A DNA stretch of 35,117 bases from Cladosporium sp. IMV 00045 (Eukaryota > Ascomycota > Dothideomycetes > Cladosporiales > Cladosporiaceae), in contig MSJI02000577.1 of assembly GCA_001931905.2 (NCBI GenBank), positions 1 to 35,117 of the forward strand, given 5' to 3'. Positions 8,963-20,562 of the stretch are shown here, one piece after another (position 1 is the first letter of the stretch; each line of letters starts with the position of its first letter). The notes beneath the pieces are model-generated. The model did not search any database and was not told the origin of the DNA. It saw only the letters and a list, made by a program, of their open reading frames with translations. A program made the translations under genes and the position numbers.

Positions 8963-11941
8963 TCACACGTTACTACCAGGCCAGCCCTGCGCGTTCGCAT
9001 GTCCACTGCCTCCCGTCCAGCCTTCCTCCAGCGTGCGGTCTTCCAGTGCGCGGATGAAATTTCTATTCGGGTCGGTGCGAGTAGCCCTGCTCTGTCGTCG
9101 TCGTCCGCCCACGTTGCCGATGTCCTGCCCGTCTTGCGGCGGCGGGTAGTATGCCGGGCTTGGTTGGAGGCGAATTGGCGCGTTGGGATCCAGGTGCGAG
9201 ACGACGCGTTGCAGCGCGGGTGGGATGCCGTTTCCGTTTGCGTCCATTGTGCTGGCGCGTTGGCGGCCGGCGCGGGTGGTGGCTTGGGCGTAGAGGTTTT
9301 GTTGCTGCGACTGGGCTTGCTGGGAGTAGGGCTGCATGGAGCCTGCGGCTGGTGGTGGTTGCTGCAGCATGGGTGCCTGCTGTCCGTATCCAGAGGGAGG
9401 ATTGGAGGGATACGGTGGTGGCGCGCCTTGGTGTGAGGGGGTGTAGACGTTGCCGTACATTGGTGGGGCCTGTGGTTGCTGAGTGACGTGTGGAGAGCTC
9501 GGGTACCCTGGACTCATGTTGTGCATGCCAGCGGCGTAGGCTGCACTGGCTGCTTGCTGGGCTTGCTGAGCTTGTTGCTGTTGGGCCCTCTGCTTCGAAA
9601 GAGCCTCGGCCTGTTGCTGTTGTTGGACGCCGGGTGCTGGAGAGCGAGAAGACGTCTTCAAGTTCATCTGTGGTTGGAATGGCCCTGTGTATTTCTGCTG
9701 CGTAATGAAAGGATGCGTGCGTGCTTGTTGCGGTGACCAGCGCTCCAATGGGTTGATATTTAGGAGGCCATGCACGAAATCAATGAATGCTTCGCGGTTT
9801 GCCATTTCTGTCATGCGTCAGCAACCATGATCGATATCGAAACTCGGAGAACACTTACCTCGCTCGATCTCATTCTGCTTCATACCCTTCCTGGGCATGG
9901 GATAGTTCCGAATGATATCCGGCAATCTTGTCGCACTGAAATACTTCTTGCTCGGCTGTTCCTTCGTACCGTGTTCCCTGGAGTACTGCTCCATGGACTT
10001 GAGTCGGTGCGTCCTCCTACCAAACTCATCATGAACCTTTTCGAAAAATTCGCCAGACTGTTTGCCAACTTCCAACATCCAGTTGGGCGGCAGACCAAGC
10101 ATCTCGGTGATGCGTGAGACTTGGTTGTATTCGGAACTTCCGGGGAAAAGGGGAAGGCCGAGGAAAAGCTCGACGACAATGCAGCCGAGTGACCACATGT
10201 CGATTGCTGCCGAGTAAGGGAGACCCAAGAGTACTTCGGGCGATCGGTAGAAGCGAGACTGGATGTAAGTGTACACGGTCTGTCGCTCGTCACACGCAGA
10301 ACCAAAATCGATAATCTTGATGATCGGGCTCTCGAGACTGCATGATTGTTAGCTTGAGCAATCTTCTCGAGAGGAATAATACCTCCAAACTCACTTCTTA
10401 AGCAGGATGTTCTCAGGTTTCAGATCGCAATGTATCAGCTTCGCCTTGTTCAACAGGCAAAGTCCATTCAACAATTGCTGAGCGAAAACGCGCACCAGCG
10501 TCGTGCTCAACCCTCTGAACTGATTCTGCTTGATCAGCTCGTACAAATTCACCGACAGCAACTCAAAGACCAAGCACAGGTGCTGCTTGTGGATGAAAGT
10601 ATCCTTCAGCCGCAGGATGTGGTGGTCGTCGTTCTTGTCCATCCTCCCGTTCAACAAGTCCAGCACCGAGACTTCCATCATGCTCTGGTTGAAATATGCG
10701 GTCTTGTTCTTCACCACCTTGACAGCAACCACCTCTTGAGTCTTCAAGTTCTGACATTTCACGACTTGACCGAATGTGCCTTGACCCAGCACGTCCAGGA
10801 TCAAGTACCTATTCTTGTGGTTCGTCTCCTCGGAGCCCAAAATGTCGTTGACGTACAAAATGTAGTCGCTATCCTCGTTGTCGTAGCCATCGTTCTTGAC
10901 GCCCTTACTCGGCTTCGTGAGTACTCTTCGCGGGTTTCTGGATGATTCGTACTGGAAAGCAGGGTTACAAATGCGGTAAGTCGCGGGCAAGTGGGTGGTG
11001 AGCGCCTGCAACGGGCTAATGAAACCTCCCTCTGGATTCGCTCTTCGGAAAGGCGGCTGTAAGTTGATTCGCGGCTCGAGCTCAGCGACGTTGCGAACTT
11101 TGCTCATTTGCGGGACAGATCCCCTCGAGCTAGACGGCGGCGGTTGGTGCGCATACCCTTGATTGCCCGGCGAGCCTGCTTCGCGGCCGAAGACGGCATT
11201 GAGCTGCTGTGTGGCCGACTGAGGGAAGTAGCCTGTCGGCGACAATGTGGGTTGCAAAGGTGGGAGTTGCGAAGAGTGTGCGCGGGCGGATGACGGCGGG
11301 GATGCATAGTAACGCTGGGACGATGTCGGCGACGCGTAAGGATTCTGCCTGTTGGGAGACTGCCTTGCAGACTGCTGAGGAGTGTAGGAGCTGTACTGGC
11401 CGCCGGCAGCCTGCTGTTGCGGTGCGGGCAGGTAAGGAGAGGTAGGCGAGGTGTTCATTGGGGAGTATCGCGCAGCAGCCCTGGAGGTCGCATCATCTGC
11501 AGCGTGGGCAGGCAGATATTGCGAGTTTCGGTTGGCCGACCGGCTGTACTTTTGCTTGTTGTAGGGGTCGGCATCCTCCATTGGCATGTCGCCGTCCACG
11601 TCGTGATTGTAGGCCATGGCGCTGTTGTTGATGTTGTTGTCGCGCGGCGTGTGCGTGCCACTGCCGGCCGGGGTGGACAGACTCAGGTTGGCGGTTCGAC
11701 TGGCGATCGAGGGCGTGCCGTAAGCGGCGTCGTACTTGGCGGACAAGGCGCCGGCGGGCGGGATGGAGCTGGCGGCAGGCGGCGCAGCGGAGGCGGAGGC
11801 GGCGGCGGAGGAAGAGGAGGGTTGGTCGCGGAGTGGGGTCTGGCGGGCTACCGCATGGGTCGGGAGGTGGTTGAGGTGTTGTTGCTGGTCTGGAGGAGGA
11901 TGACTCGGCGTCGACGTCGACCAGAGCGAGTCGCGGTCCAT
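8963..11941 (-). CDS. YAK1: Yak1/DYRK-family protein kinase
   Basis: Three exons: 11941-10395, 10337-9859 and 9807-8963, joined across introns of 57 and 51 nt with GTGAGT and GTAAGT donors and CAG acceptors, giving 956 residues. The first ATG in frame is at 11941; upstream the frame has only a GTG. A Gln/Ser/Pro-rich N-terminus (about 1-370) precedes the kinase domain: glycine loop GQGTFG (386-391), VAVK Lys408, HCDLKPEN with Asp506, DFG 526-528. The activation loop YTY (538-540) is the DYRK signature, whose second Tyr is autophosphorylated. The kinase domain ends near [13 protein letters not shown], followed by a long Gln/Pro-rich tail. Yak1 is a nutrient- and stress-regulated Ser/Thr kinase acting downstream of PKA/TOR, moving between cytoplasm and nucleus. 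Intron 1 interrupts the segment between the catalytic loop and DFG. Confidence 0.96.
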
Positions 11942-12042
11942 GTGGCCCAGCGAGCAGCAAGCAGCAAGCAGTACCGGCAGGCGGGGGAGGGAGAGAGCGA
12001 GGGAGGACTGGGGGGAGGATTGACACGCGGGCACGCACGCGC

Positions 12043-12070
12043 TGGTGGTGGTGGTGGTGGTGGTGGTGGT
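12043..12070. repeat. (TGG)n repeat in YAK1 leader
   Basis: 28 nt of TGG, read as CCA on the YAK1 sense strand, about 100-130 nt before the ATG. It lets the coding frame stay open upstream as poly-Thr, but there is no ATG there. Confidence 0.9.
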
Positions 12071-12490
12071 GAGAGAAGGGTAAGGTAGGTAGCTGGTAGT
12101 TCGTCCGCCGGGCGGAGTCACAGGCTGAAGCACTCAATCACTCAGGCACAGGCGCCGGGACAAGGAGCGAGCGAGCGATAGATGTGCGTGGGAGGTGGGC
12201 GGTGGGTGGAGGATGGCGATGGCCCGCGCGCGTAGCAGCCAGCAGTTGGGCTGCGACGTTTCGACTGGATGGGGGGAGGAGACTTGGAGGAGGAGAGTCA
12301 AGTCAAGCAAGGACACAAATGTGATTCGGAGATGTGCAATCCGAGCAGGTAGCTGAGTAGTCGAAAGAGTAGTAGTAGTATTTCTTGTTGATCCTCGCCG
12401 CCGCCTTACTGTACACACTACTGCTGCTGGTGCTGGCACTACTGGACAAAGCAATGCAGTAGTAATAGTAGCCGCTGGTGCTGCTGAGCT

Positions 12491-12518
12491 CTTGCTTGCT
12501 TGCTTGCTTGCTTGCTTG
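12491..12518. repeat. (CTTG)7 tetranucleotide repeat
   Basis: Seven perfect CTTG units, 550-577 nt upstream of the YAK1 ATG (CAAG on its sense strand). Confidence 0.93.
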
Positions 12519-13459
12519 ACTGCTCGGTGACTTTCTCGCTTGCTGGATGGCTGAACGGGCAGTCGGCAGGTTCACCGCAGCAGTACTATTGTAGTGAGAG
12601 CTCTTGCTTGTCGGAAGATGATCATATGCTTGCTGTCTCTGACTCTGTCTATTACGGCAGTGGCTGAGGGCAGATGCTCTATACAGACTGGAGCAGTTGC
12701 CAGATCACCCAAGATGATGAAGCTCTACTATTTCAACATTTTCACGTTACCACAACAAATTAAAACACTCTGTAACTAACAGCAGCGGCAACCATACGGA
12801 CAAATCACAAGCAGATACCTGCAATGCGAGACAACCTGACGAAGGAGGCACAATGACACAGCGACTTGCCACGCGTGCAGAAACGATTGAGCCAGAGCAA
12901 GCCACGCTAAGGGGGTAATCATGCAGCAGACGTCAATCGTCAACGATCCTTCGCCTGTTCTGCAAGATTTCAGAAGAACAGTTTCAATCAGGAACATCGT
13001 GTTTGTGATTCTTGACAGTTTTTAATTTACACAGAGTACACTTTCGAATTGCCCCAGTTCTCTCAAATGCCCGATCTGCACTGCAATGCCACACAAAGTT
13101 CTTCCCTTCCATCTGCCCGGCTGCTGTGTTTGTGATCGGGCATTTTTGTCGAGTTTGATAACAATCATACCATTTCGATGGAGTGATTTGAGAATTCGTC
13201 AAGGAAAAAGAAAGGCTTCTGGGCGGGACGTTCGTAGCATTGCTTTACCTTCTGCTGGAAAAGCAACCCATATCAATGAACGTCCGAGTGACGCGCCAGG
13301 TAAAAGCAGCTTAGTCAATGCTGCTAACTTTGGTTGTTCCCTTTTCTTCGATGAGAGTTGTCGATTCCAGTCATTGAGACCTTGGACAGAGATCCAGTGC
13401 TGTTGTCCGGAGTAAGCGACCAAAGTGAAGGTTTTGAACGCTTCCTTTTGAAGAAGCCT

Positions 13460-14555
13460 TCAACCAGTCGGAGTCTCGACGGGTGCCGCCTCAGCAGTCG
13501 GCGTGCCCACAGCCGGGGTGTTCATAGCAGAAGGCCCAGCAGCCGGGGTGGTGCCAGTAGTCGGAGTAGCGACGTTGACCGGCAGGATCTCAGTCTTGAG
13601 CTCTCTGTTCTTCTTCGGCTTCGGTTCCGGAGCTGTAGACGTGCAAGAACACGCTTGTCAGTAAACCAGCAACAACAAGAAGCATCTCCAACATGTAATC
13701 GATCAAACTCACCCTTATCGTTCTCCTGAACATAGAACTTGCGCAGCAGCATGATGGCCTCCTCGCGAAACAGGCCGCCATGGACAGGGTACGGCTTGTC
13801 GACGCCCTCGTCCATGTGCACCGTCATGACGCCGCCCGTGCCGCCGAAGCGGTCGTTGAGGCAGCCGAAGTACACGCTGCGGATCCCGTACTGGCGCAGG
13901 GCCGAGGCGCACATGACGCACGGCTCGACCGTAACGTACAGATCGGTCTCGTGCAGGATGGACGGGTGGTGGCGCGACATGATCTCCGAGAGGGCGACGA
14001 ACTCGGCGTGGCGGGTGCCCTGGGTATTGTTAGTTTAAGGTTAGAAAAGAAAAGAAAAGGAAAACTCACATTCAAACTGGCATTCGTGCCATTAATGCCC
14101 CTCCCAATGACCTCTCCATCGCGAACGAACACACACCCAACGGGTGTCTCATCGCTCCCCAGCGCCATCTCAGCCATTTCAATGGCCTTGCGCATGAAGC
14201 CCTCATGGTACTCGCGGTCGGGGATGGGGCCAAAAACCATGTTTTGAAAAATCGGGTGGCGAGAGAGGTTGGTGAGTTCGGTCGGCGGAGTTGGGTCTGG
14301 TGTTGCCGGTGCTGCTGCTGAGGTTCCTGCTGCCGCAGCAGTCTCAATGCGCTGCTGCGGTTCGAATGCCTTGCCTTTTCCTTTGTCTTTGCCTTTGCCT
14401 TCAACGGCTTCACCTTCACCTTCGATGGACGCGACGACGGGGACGATGATGGTGGAAGGGCCTGATTTTCCCGGCGACTGCGACTCTGGAGCTGGCGGCG
14501 GGGAGGGGGGAGAGGTGGTTTTGTTTTTACCTTTGTTGGAAGAAGAGGAAGCCAT
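13460..14555 (-). CDS. TAD2: tRNA-specific adenosine-34 deaminase catalytic subunit Tad2
   Basis: Three exons: 14555-14070, 14019-13713 and 13632-13460, with introns of 50 and 80 nt (both GTGAGT donors, CAG acceptors), giving 321 residues. The ATG at 14555 is the only Met upstream of the domain. Residues 1-110 are low-complexity, rich in Ser, Pro, Lys and Gly, and look unstructured. The cytidine/deoxycytidylate deaminase fold follows: DETPVGCVFV, then RHAE with zinc ligand His166 and catalytic Glu168, and PCVMC with zinc ligands Cys196 and Cys199. Tad2 pairs with Tad3 to convert A34 to inosine in the tRNA wobble position. The HAE catalytic Glu is present, so this is Tad2 and not the inactive Tad3. 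Intron 1 ends three codons before the His. The C-terminal tail (about 40 residues) is Thr/Pro/Ala-rich. Confidence 0.95.
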
Positions 14556-15549
14556 GTCGATGAGGGTTTTGCTCGGGCTTTTGCCGGGCTGCGTTTGCGC
14601 TAAGGCTGGCTGCTGGAAGGTGCTGTTTTGGTGGAGATGTTTTGGGAAAGACAGAACGTAACGTATGTATTTGGGGAGGGAACGAATTGCTGATGATGTT
14701 GCGATAGGATGAGAAGTGGGTGTGATGTTGAGGAGGAGGCAATAGGATTGGTGTTCAGTGGGAAGAGAAGGAAAGGTCGTTGAGGCGATTGTATTCACGA
14801 GCAAACGTCTGTCTGTTTGCTTTCACATGACAGTTTGATGACATGCACTGCAATTTCACGCCTCACTCACATGTCAGAATCAATGATGAGGAAGGAGCTA
14901 CTTTGAAGCCTGTATCACATGCCCCTGATCAATGGAAGTGAAAACATCAGCTCAGGGCCAAAAAGACCCAAAACACTCTTTTGCACAAAATAGATACTTT
15001 CGTCTAGTCGTTGAATTTCCGCGCGACTCGACAAGGAGGAAAAAGAGAAGAAAATAAGACCAAAGAAACGCAACGCCAGCATCAGTATGAAAATAGGCGG
15101 TATTGCTGCTCCCCGAATAGAACCTCTTCTTAACTCCTGTGACAGAACTGAAAATTTGTCCGACCCCATCCAAAGTGATGGTAGTCGCAAAGCATGCGAT
15201 TCAAGAAAGGAGAAAGGAGATGCGGATGCGCCTTTCGCTGTTGGTCCAATGGAACAGACGAGAGAAAACAGAAAAGAAAAAATCTCCCGAATCGCTTGAG
15301 CGGTCAAAAATAGAAAGAAACAAAAACACGCAAAACGAACCCTCCCAAATCTTTCCCATATGCCATTTGGTGAGCGCCGGTTTTATCTGTCAGTAATGAA
15401 AATAGAACTCCAAAGTCCAGTACAAGTAAATCTCGAAAATCAAGGTTGCTGCGTAGCTCTCGCTCGGACGAGTTCGACGATGTATGCTGGGTATAATGCG
15501 GGCGACGGGCGATGAAGGCGGAAAGAACAACTAGCTGCAGACAGGAGTC
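14556..15549. other. TAD2 promoter and 3' flank of the membrane-protein gene
   Basis: About 1 kb without a supported gene. A minus-strand frame at 14915-15307 has hydrophobic patches but no family resemblance, and overlaps plus-strand frames of similar size. I see nothing else. Confidence 0.55.
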
Positions 15550-16831
15550 TCACTCAGACCACCACTGGCAGTGGCAGCCATCGGTTGGAGTAGCCGCTCT
15601 CTGAAGGATTGATCTTTCGTCGAGGCTGACCTCTCTGTCGTACGCGGAATATTCAGGTGGATTCTCCTCAAACGCAAAGACGATGTCGCTGCCGTCGTCA
15701 TTGGTCAGAGCCGACAAGTTGCCGTCGTTGAGCAGCTGGAATTGTTGACAATAGGGCGGGTTGTCGGCATCGGGTACCCGGCGTTCCTCAATCTTGATAA
15801 GATAGGGATATTGCTCCAGAGTCATGTACGTATCAGGTGCTTCGACTTCTTCCACGATATCGTCGTCATCGTCGTCGTCATCGTCAGCGTCTGCAGCGTC
15901 CTCCTCGACGTGGTCATCGTCGCGCCGATGAGGCCAGTCATTGTCTCTCCGGCGTCTCTTAGGGCCAGCCGATGGATCACCGCCGTCAAAGTGCTTGTCG
16001 CTAAAGCTGCCAGGTGGACGGCGCGCGTTGTCCAAGAATCCCGTCGAGGCCGTGGGATTGATGGAAGTCTTTGTGACGGTCCTTGTAATGTAGTTGCTGC
16101 CAGACAAGAGCGTGGAAGTGGTATCAACACCAGACATGGGAGGGCCAGACACCAAGGCCGTCGGCGTCGACGTGTAGGAAGACAGCGAAGCATCACCTGG
16201 AGTCGAGTTCGCCGTTGGTGTGCTGAAGGGAGTACTGGTAGGAGTGATGGGGAAATTCGAGGTGACAGCCCTTTCCACGTAGATCCAGCCCTCGATCAAA
16301 GTGTCGTTCCAGATGCACAACCAAGGTTGATCACCACTTTGAATAATCTTCTGCTTCGGTTTGCCATTCGACGTCGCGTACTCGGCCCGTTTCCTCCTTG
16401 GAGTAGGAGTGCTCGGGGCAGTGGTGGTTGGCATGGTGTCGAAAGCAGTCTCCTCGAGAATGACGATCTTGTCGTACTTTTGGCTAAAGTAGAATGCTGG
16501 GCCTTTGTCGTCGTCGTCGGTTTCCTGTAGAGGTACGAAAGGTGCAAACTCAGTGTTCATGTACCTGTATTGAGCACCGTACTCGTAAGTCTCATCACTT
16601 GATGCGAAAAAGAAGAATGCTCCATCAGTTGGCCTAGGGGCGGCAGGGACGCCAACACTAATGGCGACAGCCGGTGGGCCAGAGAGGTCGCAATCCCACG
16701 CGGGCTTCCTGGAAGGATCTGCCACACAGCCAGATCGCTCGTTCGTCGGGGTGGTAAGGCTGAGTTTGAATGTACCAGTGGGTGGCGAAACGGTGGGTGT
16801 TGCAATCCTACGAGCTTCCGCGGCGGAAACA

Positions 16832-16862
<31 letters not shown>

Positions 16863-18101
16863 CAGCTTGTCTGGGAAATAGTCAGTAGATGTTAAAGAAG
16901 ATCGCGAAGGAGGCAATGCCACATACTTTCGGCCGCTTTCAGTTCCAGTGGCGTAACCTCCCATGATACCGCCAACGATGGCACCAATGAAGCCAAGGGC
17001 ACAGATGCCCATTACCAGCCACAGGAATTGCACGCCGCAGAATCTGGTCTTTCGTTTCTCTTTCCACGTCTTTTCCTTCCAGCTCTTCTCGGTATAGCCT
17101 GTACTCTCAGACGCCACCCGTTCCATAAGCGGCAATGATGCATGAGAGTCAATGCCACGGTCCTGTATCGAATGTCTTTCCAGTTGTGATTGGTCTGTCA
17201 TAGATTGTGGTCGCTGTTGTTGAGGTGCTGGGGCTGGTGGTGGTATATGTTGATGCATGAGAGGCATGCCAGGATCTGTGCCAGCCACAGGTCCTCGGCT
17301 GTGTAGCTCTCCGGGTACTGCCAGGATTGGCATTTTGGGTCCTTCTTCTGGGTATCGCGTGTACGGTGGCAGTTGCTCCGCATGTCCGTCCATGCCAATA
17401 ATGTCTTGCTCCTCTCCATCAGGTCCTCGGACTCGTTGGTATGGCTGGCCAAGTCCTGGGAAGCCAACAGCAGGAGCTGCCGTTTGAGCGTCGTCTTCGT
17501 CTTCCAGATGGTCATCCTCAGTCACGCCTTGCGGGTACATGGCATATGGGTGTTGAGGTGCATGGCGAACAGAAGAGTTCCGGTTTGGTTGTACGGTAGA
17601 GGTAGTTGCTATGCTTGGTGATCTTGGGATGGTACCCTGCGGATACATGGCGTAGGGATGGCTAGGTCCATCGGCGCCGAATCGGGGACTACTCGTGTTG
17701 GCGAATAGATTCGAGGACGCTGAAGATGTAGACCGCCGTGCAATGCCTGGTGCGAAGCTTGCTGTTGATTGTGAGTGTATGCTAGGTGATCGCTCGAAGT
17801 CCATTCGCGGGCCATCCTCCGGGCTGGCAAAAGGATTCTCATCACTTCGCGTCTTCGAGATGGAATTCCTATTCGGTGTCGGTGCAGTTGGTGTGATGAG
17901 GTCCGGATCTGTCGCGTAGTGTGCAGAAGTGGTGTGTATGGGCGGATCCTGGCTATGACGCTCGCCTCCTTCTCTCGCGCTCTCCGGTCGGAAGCCGTCT
18001 GCCACCAGGTCAAAGTCGTCGACCGCGAACTCATCGTCGAAGACATCCCTATTCTCCTGCGTGGGCGTCACGCTGCCCTCCTCGCTGCGTCTACGATACA
18101 T
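15550..18101 (-). CDS. Single-pass membrane protein, uncharacterised fungal family (DUF7820-like)
   Basis: Two exons, 18101-16927 and 16870-15550, separated by a 56-nt intron (GTATGT...CAG), giving 831 residues. The N-terminal half (1-358) is polar, Ser/Pro-rich and presumably cytosolic. It contains the nonapeptide HPYAMYPQG twice, about 44 residues apart, and a Lys/Arg-rich stretch before the membrane. One transmembrane helix lies at about 359-383 (FLWLVMGICALGFIGAIVGG). A poly-Ser stretch (CTG repeat on the plus strand) follows straight after the intron. The C-terminal half (about 420-831) carries conserved-looking Trp and Cys (PAWDCD, QPWLCIWNDTLIEGW), potential N-glycosylation sites, a basic patch and a run of nine Asp. 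I recall such proteins in Pezizomycotina under a DUF label; DUF7820 is my best guess. The function is unknown; a cell-surface or vacuolar role would be inference. Confidence 0.85.
16838..16860. repeat. (CTG)n repeat encoding poly-Ser
   Basis: A CTG run on the plus strand is AGC on the sense strand and encodes about ten Ser just after the intron of the membrane-protein gene. It may vary in length between strains. Confidence 0.85.
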
Positions 18102-20562
18102 CCTGGCGGTGATGATGGTGCAGTTGTGGTGGTGGTGGTTATGTGCGGCCGCGGCGGGCCAGCACAGCCCGTCTCAAACCCTCGCTAAGAAGAGATCCTC
18201 GTAGCCGCGGTGTCCTGAGCCAAGGAGGTGTGCAGAGCAGCAGAGCGAGCGTAAAGGGGAGGAGTGGCGGGTGAGAGTGATAGTGGTGGGAGGGTTGGTG
18301 TTGGTGGTGGTGGTGGTGGTGGTGGTATACAGCAGCAAAGGGTCGACAGCGACGACGATGAATGCTGAGCGCGCGCGACGGCCCTGTCTGTGCCTGTCCT
18401 GTGTCCTCTGGCCTCTGTCCTGTCAGAGAGTCTGATTTGGCGTGGCACCTACGGCAAGCGGCAAAGCAAGAGCGACTAAAGGCCTGACGGACTGACAGTT
18501 GACAAAACACGGGCCGGCGCTAGGAGAGTGCTGCGCCCTCTGGACTATGAAGAAAGTGATGGGAATGGCCTCTCTCGTCCCAGCGAGCATGGGTTATTCT
18601 TCCGCGGATCTGCCCATGCTTGCAGCCTCACATATGCATGCACATTACTGTCACATCTCTACTGGCCATTCGCATATAGTCGCACAATCATGTGAGACGA
18701 CTTCTTACCGCCGTCGAAAGCATGCCTCTCGATAGCACTACGGGGCCTTACGGTGGCGCAGAGCACATAGCAAACTGTCAACTACATGTACCGTCTCGCC
18801 GTCTACTCTGGCTGGCCAGAAATCCCTGCAAATAAACTCCCCTTTCGCCTGAACCATATTTGGGCTCGTGCCTGCCTAGGTAGCAACAAGTTCAAAGCTA
18901 CGACGTCACATCCATCACCGATTCACGCCAATTCTTAGACCTGGCAAAACTAGACGGCCAAGAGGGACGACGGATCTCGCTCGGCCGGTCTCCTTCCATC
19001 ATGTGGATTGTCATTGCAGGATCCGCCAACACTTCTAGGAGAAAGCCATCGTGATCTCGTGACATCCTCCCAAGAAGGTCGGTTAAAACACAGTGAAAAA
19101 TCAATGTATGCAACTGCCATGGCATGACTCCGGGACAGAAAGATATTGAGGAACCTTTCCATCGGCTAGGGAAGCGAGCCATTCTTGCTGGGAAAGGCAA
19201 GTTGCATGAACGGTTCCTACTGGTCCAGCCTTTTGCCGGGGAGCAAGCGAACGTTCGTCTCGTCTCGCTAGCCACCCCGGTGCATCAAGTCTTGGGACTC
19301 TTTCTCGACCTTCTCTCGTCTCTGTTTCCTCGTCTCTCCGCTTGTTTGCTCGGCTGTGGCGTTTCGACCACTGCGATCTCCAGCAGGGGAGGGGGAAGAC
19401 ACAGGGATGCATGTCTCGCTCAGAAACGCGTACACACAACTTCAACCTTTCTTGTCTTACTTGCTTTCTTCGTCGCAAACTCATTTCACAGCTAGGAGAT
19501 GGTGAGTGAGAGTTGTTACCAAGTTCATCCCTACAGGCGATTCATTCGGCTTCGTACGGCTTCTTCGTATTCTTAGGGCCAAGCGCGGTTGGCTTGTCTT
19601 GTTGTCATCCAATCGTGTGTAGAGCGCTGTTTAGCTTGGGTGCCTACATACAGGCGAAAACCGCGGACTGGATTCAGCTCTAATGTGACGGATTGCATGA
19701 TTCGGACGTGGGAGTTGCTTGGTATTTGGGCGTGTATTAGTCCGGTCCAGAATGGTTGGTATCTGATCTGGCATGGTGTAGTTGCTTCAAGAACGTCATG
19801 CGGTGTCGGAATACATCGACTAGTCAACTTGTCCGCAGTGACAACAACGGCACGATTACCGTATCTATGACGCTTGACCATTGCTTCATGCCTCCGCGGC
19901 GTTGCAAGAATTGAGAAACACAAATCTCGACCGTCGTTTCGGGCACGACGCTCGGTGTCAAGTGCATCTTCCAGTCCCCAATCTCGCGAACAAAAGCAAG
20001 CCCATACCTGGCAAGGTCACATTCGGATCGTCGTGATACAACAATCCGTATGGAAAGCACACCGGTATCAGCCGGCAGAATCGTGCGGCGGAAGACACCA
20101 CAAGCACCAAACAATCCTCCCTTCAATTGACCTCACTTCGTTCTGATTCGCTCTGCCAACCTCACGCCCTCGCTGGGCATCAGTCAATCAACCAACCACC
20201 GAGCCCTGCTCTTGACGAACTACACAGCCTACGATCTAAGCTTCGTTTCATACAACTCCGGATCATCCGCCGTTCCAATCATACAGGACCAGTGACCCGG
20301 AAATCGCTGTTGTGACGACATGTCAGTGTATCATAGACGCAGCAGAAGCGGTCGGCCGTGGCGCTCCTCATATTGATGGTTTCAAGCGTGAAGTTAGTTG
20401 ATGGGCATATTATGTCACGAATGTGGTCGAAGGGTGAGTCTTTGATCGATGGTGGCAACCGCCTCAATCCGAAAATATACGATATCTTCGCCCATGCCAT
20501 ATATCACGTCAAATCATATCACATCTACAGTTATCCCAACCAAACTCATCACTTTCAACACC
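18102..20562. other. 2.5-kb intergenic region with TGG repeats and a possible spliced transcript
   Basis: Next to the membrane-protein gene are two TGG runs (18125-18139 and 18302-18326; CCA on its sense strand). Around 19300-19500 the plus strand becomes pyrimidine-rich and reaches an ATG (19499-19501) followed at once by a perfect donor GTGAGT. This could mark the 5' end of an unrecognised plus-strand transcript. No open frame here resembles a known protein. Confidence 0.45.
18302..18326. repeat. (TGG)n repeat in leader of membrane-protein gene
   Basis: 25 nt of TGG about 200 nt upstream of the ATG at 18101; a shorter TGG run lies at 18125-18139. Confidence 0.88.

Larger units (their letters stand above)
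11942..13459. other. YAK1 leader/promoter and TAD2 3' flank
   Basis: The 0.6 kb next to YAK1 is full of simple repeats, (TGG)9 at 12043-12070 and (CTTG)7 at 12491-12518, plus CT-rich and GTA-rich stretches. This suggests a long transcribed leader. The rest (12600-13459) is unique sequence with no recognisable gene. Confidence 0.55.

Noticed and set aside
11417..12088. A 223-residue plus-strand frame opposite the YAK1 N-terminus
   Set aside because: Made of Gly/Arg/Val low complexity from the complement of Ser/Pro/Gln codons and the TGG repeat.
11942..12133. An N-terminal extension of Yak1 (64 residues) starting at 12133
   Set aside because: The codon at 12133 is GTG and the extension is repeat-derived poly-Thr; the first ATG is at 11941.
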